Positions 37,073-47,700 of a stretch of DNA of 64,000 nucleotides are shown here, piece after piece. Source of the stretch: Actinostola sp. cb2023 (taxonomy: Eukaryota > Cnidaria > Anthozoa > Actiniaria > Actinostolidae); NCBI GenBank assembly GCA_033675265.1, contig JAUJYZ010000011.1, positions 130,001 through 194,000 of the forward strand. The letters run 5' to 3'. The translations under genes and the position numbers were made by a program. Every line of letters begins with the position of its first letter. Position 1 is the first letter of the stretch. Below the pieces are notes generated by a model. That model made no database searches. It was not told the DNA's origin and worked only from the letters and a program-made list of their open reading frames with translations.

Positions 37073-37552
37073 TATCCAATACCGTATGGACGCTCCTACT
37101 TATGGGCTCCTGACTATTGTCATTTCTATGATTCGCTGAGTTTGTGAAATCGATTTTACAAAGAAAACATGTTCTAGAGAGTCATGCATAATCACCCAAG
37201 GCTCCGTAAACAACATGGTTTCTTCACAAACCTTGTCAGTTGGAGGAAGGTTACTAGTATGTCGTCTTGTTTTTTATTATTTTTCTCCGTACGCGTCAAC
37301 GTCGAGCTAAAGCCGAAGGAGACATGAAGTCTGGCCAAGAAAGATTAGAAAGCACAAACCAATCAGGGAAAGCACCGGAGGTCAAGGGGCCAAAATATAA
37401 GTCTTTTCTCGTCTAAATCCAAATTTAGATTGAAACAGGACGCTCTAGTAGCGTGAAGTATATACTGTAAAGTTCGCAGTACTGAAATTGCAAGGAAAGC
37501 ATGTTCTATCGAGCTCGAGTCACGCAACGACGAGCAACCAAAAACTGTTTCA

Positions 37553-38307
37553 TTACTCGGGCCCTTCCGAAGGAAGCCCGAGTTATAAAATACGTTTTTC
37601 GGTAGTAGTCGTAGTTTTTGTTCGGTTAAAGAATGACGAAAGTATGCGACGTATTTATTAATCGTATCGAGTTTCAAGATTACTCAGCAGATAAGAAAAA
37701 AACAAACGACACACAGGACTCAAGTAGATTTGAATCTTAGTTTTGAAAGCAGCTGTAGATCTTCAAGCTATTAAAGGTCAGGATTCTAGTTCATCGTTCA
37801 ATGACTAGAAGTGGTAGAAGGACTAGAAGCTCGCTTAAAATATATTTAACAAAAACAAACGTGAGGGCGTTATCAGAACCATCTGACCTATGCAACCTCA
37901 AGACGTATCATGTACGTACTCACCCGACACATAGTCTCCCTCGTCACTCAACTGTCACTGATTGTCATGACGTCAGAGAAATGATATTGTATTGAAGAAG
38001 ATGTCCTTGTTTTATTCGACGTTCGAACCGTAACTCGAACCCGAACTCGATTCCAAACTCGACGTTTCGGGATCTGAAGCTAGAGAGGGGGCCTTTACAC
38101 GAACTCATCAAAATCAAATCAATTGAACTCAAAGTCAAAAGGTAATCAAATGAACTCAAAGTCAAAGGCAAATCAAATGAACTCGACACATACATGTATA
38201 TACATAGTCTCCCTCGTCACGCAACTGTCAGTCATTGTCAGGTCTCTCCTCACGCAACTGACATTGTCCTTGTCATAAGCCCGAGTGTACGCTCATTGAG
38301 CGTCTTG
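37553..38307 (+). mobile_element. Helitron-like non-autonomous element (family B), copy 1
   Basis: The element starts A/TTACTCGGGCCCTTCCGAAGG with a subterminal hairpin and ends with the hairpin ACGCTCATTGAGCGT then CTTG/T. It is near-identical over long stretches to 42344-43119, and the two copies diverge immediately outside both ends, which fixes the boundaries. No target duplication is seen. The reading frames inside are not conserved as proteins. Confidence 0.6.
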
Positions 38308-39152
38308 TTGTACATATACAATACTTTATGATCATTCTAAACCATAGTGTTTTATCTTTATAATCTATCTCTGAAACATTGCAACACGTACAATCTACGT
38401 ATTCTGCACGGTTTTCGCTGAATAAACAGATTAGATCACTGTTATCTTTATAATCTATCTCTGAAACATTGCAACACGTACAATCTACGTATTCTGCACG
38501 GTTTTCGCTCAATAAGCACATTACATCACTACCTTGCCTACATGTTTGATGCATTAGTCTACGGCGCGCGGGCTCTTGCTCGAGCTTTATTGCCATTGAC
38601 AATATTTCATTGACAATGGATATATGGTCGAGAGCAAATCAGATTCAGTCGAGATTACCGATCGCAGCAACCACTGCTTGCTTTAAGAAGCCCGACTTAA
38701 CGCTACAAGAGCGTCTAGTTATTATTAAGGTTCCAATAAGAATTGCTCACCGATTCCTGTCACAACAACACGTCGACGGGGAGAACTTGAAGCAGAATAA
38801 CAATATACAGTCTTGCGAATCAACGAAACTCCTCGAAGAAAATCACGCTTTATAAATCCATTATTCATCTCATTTACGTTTACAAATATTGAAATAAGAA
38901 GCTAGTTTAGCGGGCGGGAGAAATCCACAACTTTCGCGCTATCTCGTCGGCCATGTTTCTTGGTGATGCTATATCCCGGGCGTAGAGTGAGGCTGAAAAA
39001 CGATACTATTATCCAGCGGTATTTTCAATACAACACACAGGGAACCCATGGGTAATAAATTAAATTACATGAATAAATTAAATTGTGTATTGACAGGAGC
39101 TCCTGATATTGAATAAATTAAATGCGAAGCGCGGGGTTTTTAAGCTTTTTTA

Positions 39153-39449
39153 ATGATGGATGGTGAAATAAACGACACACACGAGTAAGTTGCATGTTTC
39201 AGTCCATTTTTGTGTCTATGTTCTTCCCTTTTAAAATTCTAAAGTCTTTCTTGTTGTGATTCTCTTTCAAATGTTGTCATCAGGAGGAATGTTGCAATAT
39301 GCAAAGTCTGTAAACGGGATGACGAAGAGGATTGGATTGGCTGCGATGGCTGTGGTCAATTCTTTCACGCAAGCTGTCTTAAAGTAGACTTCCCGCAAAC
39401 GCTTGCAGGATACTTTGATTGTCCATACACGCCGGCTTTCAACTGTTAA
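39153..39449 (+). CDS. Two-exon mini-gene encoding a truncated PHD finger
   Basis: Exon 39153-39184 (MMDGEINDTHE, donor GA/GTAAGT) joins in frame to exon 39284-39449 (acceptor TCATCAG). The product is about 65 residues. It has the PHD zinc-binding pattern C-x2-C (ICKVC), C-x2-C (GCDGC), then H-x2-C (FHASC) and a Trp-containing core (EDWIGCDGC). The last ligand pair, normally C-x2-C, is incomplete (FDCPYTPAFNC), and a stop follows at once. PHD fingers read histone H3 tails, but whether this version folds is doubtful. A TA-flanked MITE is inserted directly after the stop. It is likely a remnant of a larger gene or of a transposon protein. Confidence 0.5.
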
Positions 39450-39466
39450 TATTTTATCTATATATA

Positions 39467-39731
39467 TACAGTCATTTGCAAGAATTCTGGCCGCTACGAA
39501 ATATCAATACATCAATATATCGGGTGCATTATGGGTAATTAAATAATCGAAAATTCCCCTTAAAGCGGGTTAACGCCAGCAAAGTTGGTAGAAATACTTA
39601 GTGTAATGTTTATTTTAGTCTTACGTTTGTTGTTTGTAAATTTTGCTTCATTTAATAGTATTAGTGATGCACCCGATATATTGATATATTGATATATCGT
39701 GGCGGCCAGAATTTTTGCAAATGACTGTATT
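39467..39731. mobile_element. Tc1/mariner-like MITE (TA target)
   Basis: TACAGTCATTTGCAAGAATT at the left is mirrored by TTTTTGCAAATGACTGTA at the right. It sits between TA dinucleotides, and the CAGT start is typical of mariner ends. The interior also pairs (CAATATATCGGGTGCAT). Confidence 0.75.
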
Positions 39732-40336
39732 ACATATTGCGCCGGTATGTTTTAATCGCACAGCAGCAACGGGGACCATACAATTGACCATATCTGAGTG
39801 ATATATACTGTAGTATTGACCAGCAACAAGCACTCGTTTCCTTTTCCCCTTAAAAATATGTTTTTACATATATATGGGCCATGTGCGGCCCGATATATAA
39901 GGTAGAGTAGGGTTTTAATTCGAGCCTAGGATCCTAAATAGGGTATCTTTTTTTCTCGCTTTCACCCAGGTCGATCTTTGAATAGGGTAGCTATAGCAAA
40001 TTTCGGCTTCAGTCCTTAAAATGGATAGTAAATTTCTCAATTTCTGTTATATTTCCAGGAGTACGAATAAATCCCCAGGCCTTCCTTAGAAAAGCACAGG
40101 GAAACCACAAAAAGAAATATTTAGAAAGTTTGTAGTTTTCCGTCTATTTTTTGATCAAATAGTTGGACGAAAGCATTATTTTTGAAAATTCATAGCATTC
40201 AAACGAATTCTGTGACTCCCACTTTTTATGCTGGTTTTCTATATATTATTATTATTATTCAGTACTCTGATACTCAAATTGCCCAAATCGCAAAAAGGTA
40301 CGACGAGCATCCCAACCACTTTATAGATGGGAGTCA

Positions 40337-40360
40337 CCCCCCCCCCCCCCCCCCCCCCCC
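40337..40360. repeat. 24-base C tract
   Basis: A homopolymer run flanked by GGGAGTCA and GGGTTCCTCC. No gene is present. Confidence 0.9.
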
Positions 40361-40396
40361 GGGTTCCTCCGCCAAGAGAGTGAGATGACTCAGCGA

Positions 40397-40450
40397 ATCA
40401 TAGAAATGACAATGACAATAGTTTATTTAGTGCCATAAATATATCCATAC
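40397..40450. other. Paralogous empty site for the 34684-37112 transposon
   Basis: Read on the minus strand this is GGATATATTTATGGCACTAA, AATAAACTATTGTCATT and TCTATGATTCGCTGAG, with one copy of ACTATTG. The same flanks surround 34684-37112 with ACTATTG doubled. It is the pre-insertion form of a repeat that exists twice here. Confidence 0.75.
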
Positions 40451-40966
40451 AAATAAGATTACAAATATAAATAAATTAGACATCGCAGCGTGTGACTCGA
40501 ACAATCATGAACAATATTTCCTGCATTCTGGGCATCAGTCAAATCGGCAACTGACGTGATCAATTTCAAAAACTCAGCAAAATAAAGATCTATCGGTGTT
40601 ATAAGCTTACCACAACACACAATTACAGCGGTACAAAGTATAGAAGACATAAACATGTAAGGTCATTTGAGTGACATTTGAGTTGTTTTGAGCAATATTT
40701 GATGTCTCGTGTTGATCAGAGCCTTCGGTAATTATCTGAGCGGCCGGCACAGGGCGCATGCGCTGTAGAACCCAGTTGGCGATTTGAGGTCAAAGAAGAA
40801 CGGACTGCATTTTTAGAGTTGGGCCTTCCACAGGAAGCCCGACTAAATATTGCACAATCGCATTACCTTAACTTCTAATTAATACTCATATCTTTTGTTT
40901 CCAGTGTCCCAATTTAATTTGGTAGTTTTCCCCTACAAATTTCATAATGAAGAATATAAACATGCC

Positions 40967-41477
40967 CAGGAGCCCATAAGTAGGAGCCTCCATCTACCGT
41001 ACTGGGTTTGTGAGACGACCTGTGACCGGATCAGGCTATTTTTAGAACTCCTTTTCCCGCGAACTAATCATCAATCAATAGGAATCCCCCATGGGAATTA
41101 AACAGAGCCAATCAGCATCAATGAGGTAGATGATTTGTGTTTATTTGTGATATATGAACAAAGTGGCGGACGAAGAAATTGGCGAAATTGAAGAAACTGA
41201 AAGTGAAGATAGTGATAGTTACAGTGACTCTTTTGCAGAGTTTATCGGAAAGTGACCAAGAGTCTTGAAGTTCGTGTTCTGTTTCTCAAGGAACTAAAAA
41301 AACATCAAATAGTAAACCTACCAAGCCAAAAGCTAGAAACTCCGTAACAAAGCCGAAATCAAAAATCCCTGGTGTTAAAATTTCGCGGCAAAACTGGTGT
41401 TCTAAAAATAGCCTGATCCGGTCACAGGTCGTCTCACGAATACATCCCAGATGGAGGCTCCTACTTATGGGCTCCTG
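40967..41477. mobile_element. Short member of the CAGGAGCCC transposon family, 7-bp TSD
   Basis: The ends CAGGAGCCCATAAGTAGGAG match 34684-37112. The target duplication ACATGCC is at 40960-40966 and 41478-41484. The interior retains a decayed acidic Ser/Asp/Glu-rich frame (about 41155-41252). Confidence 0.8.
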
Positions 41478-41768
41478 ACATGCCCTACCGTCGACAAATG
41501 GGACGGGAATGCAAGAAGCCCGAGTAAACGCTTGTTCTTCGAAAAAGGAAGTAAACTGATTAGTGCTGTTGACAATGTCATTTTTTCCCTCTCAAAAAAA
41601 ATTATAATTTAAAAATCTACATTTATATATGGTTATATATAATGACGTCACTAAAATTCCCGGAAATTCAACAAGACTTTTTTCTTGGAAATTGGCATTA
41701 TTTATTGATTTTCATAAATCGGTTCGGCAGTGTTCGTATAGATTTTATTAAATAACGATTGTAAACAG

Positions 41769-44700
41769 GAGGAAATCTAAAAGATGTAAGAATTACAACT
41801 GTCAAGGACAGAGAAAGAACTCCAGCTACAATAATTGCTCAAGATCAAAACAAACAGTACGTCAAATTCAAGTTGAGGCTTCGCGATGTCGTGTTGAAAC
41901 CTTCAGCATTCGATCAGATCCGTAAAACATGGTTTAGCAGCATTTGCGAAGTTGGCAGCCCAGTTTGGCTGGAATCTTGTGAAGCAACACGAAATAGCTT
42001 TCGATTTAAAGCAGATGCACCTAGACAAAGCCTGGAACCAACTTCTTTCAGTCTTGGCAGTTTCTTGGATCGGGGAACTTTCGTCGAGCATTACAACACA
42101 GAGAGTGATCGTAATTTGATCGAAGGCCAGTCTATATACGCAGAATTCCAGCATGACACCAAAGTACTGGACATTTCGTTCTATAGAATTGATGGTCAGG
42201 AGGTTAGACTGACCTTTGAATATAAGCAGTTTGAGGATTACATTTTAGTAGATGAAATCAATAAAGGCATTACCAAGCTCTATGTCCCATTGGTGAGACC
42301 CCCCAAGGTCATCAGAGTAGGTAAGGGCCGAAGATACTGATCATTACTCGGGCCCAGGCCGTAGGCCGCCCGAGTTAGAAAATGCGTTTTTCGGTAGTAG
42401 TAGTTTTCTTCGGCTCAAGAATGACGAAAGTATGCGACGTATTTAATCGTATCGAGTTTCAAGATTACTCAGCAGATAAGAACAAACCACACACACAGGA
42501 CTAAAGTAGATTATGAATCTTAGTTTTGAAAGCAACATGTCGTTAATAATCCGTTACTGAGCAGCTTCGTATTATGTCTCTGAAGCTAGAGAGCAAGGGT
42601 TTGATTTTTCAGTAGATTTTGTTTAGATAGCTAATATCGCTTTGCTTGCTGCCTGACTGTCGTAACGCGAGGGCGTTATCGGAACCATCTGACCTATGCA
42701 ACCTCAAGACGTATCATGTTCGTACTCATCCGACTCATAGTCTCCCTCGTCACTCAACTGTCACTGATTGTCATGACGTCAGAGAAATGATATTGTATTG
42801 AAGAAGATGTCCTTGTTTTATTCGACGTTCGAACCGTAACTCGAACCCGAACTCGAACTCGATTCCAAACTCGACGTTTCGGGATCTGAAGCTAGAGAGG
42901 GGGCCTTTACACGAACTCATCAAAATCAAATCAATTGAACTCAAAGTCAAAAGGTAATCAAATGAACTCAAAGTCAAAGGCAAATCAAATGAACTCGACA
43001 CATACATGTATATACATAGTCTCCCTCGTCACGCAACTGTCAGTCATTGTCAGGTCTCTCCTCACGCAACTGACATTGTCCTTGTCATAAGCCCGAGTGT
43101 ACGCTCATTGAGCGTCTTGTTTTACTAGTAACAGGATCGGCGACAAGTACAATATTTTGCCAATCAAGTTTTATTATTATAAAATGCAGACTGGAAAATA
43201 CAGACCGGCAATGGAATTCAAGAGAAAAGGTGTCGTTCACTTTCACTTTCATTCTTTTGTCAAGACTTGACCTTTTGGTTAGCGCTGTCTGTTGCTTCTA
43301 CCAGTCCAGTCCATGATGCCCTGTCGCTTACGTGATCGAGTTGTAATTTTCATAATTCCTCAGTGCATACAGCTCATATTTCAAAATGTCTGGTTTGCCG
43401 CAACTGTCGTCGTCCGATCTCCAATAATATTCCTCTCGGTCTCACATCCCATTGCAGATCGTTCGTTAATTATCCGGACGTCGGTTTGAATGAAATAATT
43501 GTAAGAAACTCACAGTAAAAACAAAGACGATCTTTGCATAGGAGGAGCCGATTTTAAAAGTAGAAAGACAGACAGACAAACGTACGGACAAGCAGAGACA
43601 GACGGACAGACGGACAAGCACAGACGGACGGACAGACAGACGGACAAGCAGAGACAGACGGACAGACAGACAGACGGACAAACAGAGACGGACAGACAGA
43701 CAGACGGACAAGCAGAGACAGACGGACAAGCAGAGACGGACAGACAGACAGAGGGACAAGCAGAGACAGACGGACAGACAGACAAACGGACAAGCAGAGA
43801 CGGACAGACAGAGAGAGGGACAAACAGAGACGGACAGACAGACAGACGGACAAGCAGAGACGGACAGACAGAGAGACGGACAAGCAGAGACAGACGGACA
43901 GACAAGACGGACAAGCAGAGACAGACGGACGGACAGACAAACGGACAAGCAGAGACAGACGGACAGACGGACAAGCAGAGACGGACAGACAGACAGACGG
44001 ACAAGCAGAGACAGACGGACAGACGGACAAACAGAGACGGACAGACAGACAGAGGGACAAGCAGAGACAGACAGACGGACAAGCAGAGACGGACAGACAG
44101 AGAGAGGGACAAGCAGAGACAGACGGACAGACAGACGGACAAGCAGAGACAGACGGACGGACAAGCAGAGACAGACGGAGGGACAGACAGACAGACGGAC
44201 AAGCAGAGGCGGACAGACAGACAGACGGACAAGCAGAGACAAACGGACAGACAGACAGACAAGATGAGACGGACAGACAGACAGACAAGATGAGACGGAC
44301 AGACAGACAGACGGACAAGGAGAGACAAACAGTCGACTGACAGCGACAGATCGAATGCAAAAGAATCCGGCGAAAACTTGCTTAATTTGTTGAAAAGGTG
44401 TAGCGTTATTATTAGATTCAGTTTAGTGGTCGATAGCTTTTACACGCAGGCCGGCAATCGGGGAACATGAGAGACATAATTTATATCAATTGTCCTGTAT
44501 TCCACGAGATATGAAAATCGATTGATCTCTCCGCAATATAGGTTAATAAATTATTATTATTTTTTATTTTTTATTATTATATGATGATGATGATAATAAT
44601 ATTTGTGTAAAGATATAAATTAATTTCTAGCTGTTTCACTGGTGCTACGCGGTTTCCTTTCCAAGTACTGATTTGTGTATACAGCTATTTCAAAAAAACG

Positions 44701-47700
44701 TTGTCCTGTGCTTATCGTGCGTATAGCGCATTGCGTTTTGCACATGATTATACTGAGAATCATTTTGCTACTCACTGAGCTCAACATGTCGACAAACCAA
44801 ATAACTTTCCATCGTATCCAATCACTATCATGGTGGCGGCCTGACTGTTTTATACACCTAAGACGCATTTCAATCATCGAATACACAATGCAATACGCAA
44901 AGTGCAATACGCAATGTGCAATACGCACGAAACATGAGAGAACCTTTTTTGAACTGAGCTGTATATCAGTTATTTGCCGCGAATTTCCATCTTATTACTG
45001 ACCCACGTACTGCTTCCAGTCCGGCCTGGTAGCTCAGCTGGTAGAGTATCGGTGATCGATCGAGGGTCGTGGGTCAGTCGAATCTCATCGGTCAGATATT
45101 TTTTATCTTTTTCGTTTCTTTCCTGGGCTTACGCTCAGAATTCGAAAAACGCTCATAGCACTTGAAACTTCCAATTAATTTCTATCTGTTTCACTAGTAC
45201 TACTCAGTCTACTAACTGATTTCATATATTTATCACAATGCTTTCTCTAACTGACACTCATACCTTTAACCACAGAAGCAGCTGCTAACGACAGAACCAA
45301 CGACGTTCGATGTGTCACGTTCTTAAACTGTGGTCGAGAGGTCCTCGGCAAGAGCTGTGTGCTTCAGCTGAGTTTTGAATCCTCTGACAAGCCATTAGAA
45401 CTGATTACACGTCTTGCAAGAATGAGTGAGTACATGTTATTAATTGTTAGTCATTGCTAGCTCCTATTAGTATAACGACGCCTCGGGGATTGATGGGGTT
45501 CCAACAGCACTAAACTGCCGACGGTGTTCAAGATGGCAGACATTTCCATGCCATGGAATCTACTTTTTACCTCTTTTTTTGAAACTTTTATTATTATTAT
45601 TGTTTTCAAATGAACACACGTTTTTACACATACAAACTAACTGTCTAAATGTCTGTAAAATAACATTTAGTACACGTGACCACGTTAAATATAGGTTATT
45701 AGTATTACGGTATTAAATTAACGGAAAACAAAAAAAACAGTTACAGAGCTGGCCAAAGACTCTACTTATATCAAACCATTTTTAATACTACGAATATTGT
45801 GTTTTGTACATGCTAATGATTTCAGTGTTAGAAGTCCGGGGAAAGTGACCAGCGAATTGACATGAATCATTGAACATTTCCAATCTCACTTCGTGTGTCC
45901 ACCATCTTGAATTATGATGACACGATGATGAGGAATGATGGGAACGACATGCAAGAAATCTTACGACAATAACGTAACACGCAGCCGATCTTTTCTCCTT
46001 TTTTTAGGTCGAACTATTTACTTTTGTGCTGTGAAAACAACTCAGCCGCGTAGTCAATTCGAAGTCCCTGTCAAACCTCCCATTCCTGACTTCAACATTG
46101 CATATGCATTGGAGTGTTTGCTTTCTCGAGGGTTTAAAGTCACAGATCGTGTGACATCTAAGTTCTACAGTACCCTGAGAAGTGCTTTCTCGACTGAGGG
46201 ATACAAGTTGGGACGGCGTGATCGATGGTTATCTTCCTCGCAGGTTTGTTCACAGGCAGCCCAACCATTGCTTCTGAGGCTACTAATTATAATAAACAAA
46301 AGTAAAATTTATTTGTATGCGCGTCTTTTATTGATGGGTTTCCTGTGGTAGAGAGCGCGCGCGCAATGCGTATTATGTTGGGCTCCCTGTGCATAGAAAT
46401 GTACTATGTTGGGTTCCCTGTGCACGTACCGCAAGACGCGCCCGCAGCAATAGGCCTTTTCGCGGATAGACCGGAAGTAGCTGAGCGCAGTGCCTTCTGG
46501 TCTAGATTCGGTACAAACACAGCAATCCAGGCGCCATATGGGCTGCAATGATGACACGAAATACTCCTTGACATATGGCATAATCACCCATCTAAGATTA
46601 GTAAAATATAGTAATCTCTAGTAAGTACACCATACGGTGTACCACGTATAATTTTCATTTTATGCTATCCAAATTGCCGTTATACACAAAGAAACGAAGA
46701 AAAAACAATAAAACGAACCTTTCGCGATATCTCGTGTCTCACGGCACACCGAGGCATGATGAAGTGAGTTTGTTTATGTTCTTCCAGAGTTCTTCGATCC
46801 AATATGGCGCCCAGATTGTTGTGTTTGTACCGAATCTAGTCCAGAATGCATTGCGTTCGGCTACTTCCGGTCTATCCGTGAAAAGTTCTATGCCTTGTGT
46901 AAAAGCGCTCTACCACAGGAAACAATGAAGAAAAGACGCGTGCATACAAATATCTTTTTATTTATTATAATTAGTAGCATCAGAAGCAATGGTTGGGCTG
47001 CCTGTGGTTTAAATTGTTCGATTGTTTTACAATTCAAGACAACTACCTACAGTATTATAAAGCCTGTGTCAACTGTCAAAGTCTTTGATCAAAGTGCTCA
47101 GATCGAGCGTGACGCGTAGTATCACAAAGCCAAACAAACTAGCCAATCATATGTCAGACGAATGCATTAAAGGTGGTTACACTCGCGCAAATCATTTAGG
47201 ATCCTGCATTCTCTATTAAAAGATGAAGCTTATTTTCCATAATAACTTAATATTGCTACTTGCTTTATTATACAGGTTTGTCGTGCCCTTTATCAGCTCA
47301 TAGCGTTCACAGATGCAAACAGATTCTGCCCCCTTGAAACCATCCTGGAACAGTTACTTTTCGGCCGATTCAAGAAGAACGTGGCCATTGACTTTGATAT
47401 CCCCAAGCACTACGTGTACGTCCCTCGCATCATAGTGACACCCACGCAGGACTACTTGGTTCAGCCTGAGCTTGTCGCGGCAAATCGTGTCATCAGGCAG
47501 TATGGGCACAAGTTTGCGATGCGCATTGCATTTCGGGAAGAAGATTTTTCTAAACTGACGGCATTCTCTGAGAGTCTTAAAGATGTCTTGAACGATCGTG
47601 TAGTGGGTGTCCTTCGAAATGGCATTACACTCTGTGGACGTCATTTCGAATTCCTTGCTTGTTCCAACAGCCAGTTGAGAGATCACGGAGCATGGCTTTA

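Larger units (their letters stand above)
34684..37112. mobile_element. DNA transposon with CAGGAGCCCATAAG ends and 7-bp TSD
   Basis: The terminal inverted repeats start CAGGAGCCCATAAGTAGGAG and run well over 80 bp. The 7-bp target duplication ACTATTG flanks both ends (34677-34683 and 37113-37119). Inside are a MITE (35305-35609), a second transposon (35881-36629) and a short acidic serine-rich frame on the minus strand. No catalytic transposase domain is visible, so it is non-autonomous. Superfamily not assigned. Confidence 0.8.
34416..38717 (+). mobile_element. Helitron-like element (family A) opened by later insertions
   Basis: A 5' end, A/TTAGCCGGGCTTCCTGTGG, lies at 34416. A matching 3' end, GCCCGACTTAACGCTACAAG then AGCGTCTAG/T, lies at 38686-38716. 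Between them sit the 7-bp-TSD transposon (34684-37112) and the family B element (37553-38307). Treating the two ends as one element is inference; they could belong to separate copies. Confidence 0.35.

Noticed and set aside
39284..39449. PHD exon as the missing 5' exon of the RdRP
   Set aside because: The exon ends in its own in-frame stop, and no donor with the required phase (one base left over) was found before it.
43466..44360. Cys/Leu/Ser-rich frames of about 270 codons
   Set aside because: They are products of the GACA minisatellite and occur in all three minus frames.
45023..45095. Functional tRNA gene
   Set aside because: The acceptor stem does not pair and the T-arm/B box carries a two-base insertion.
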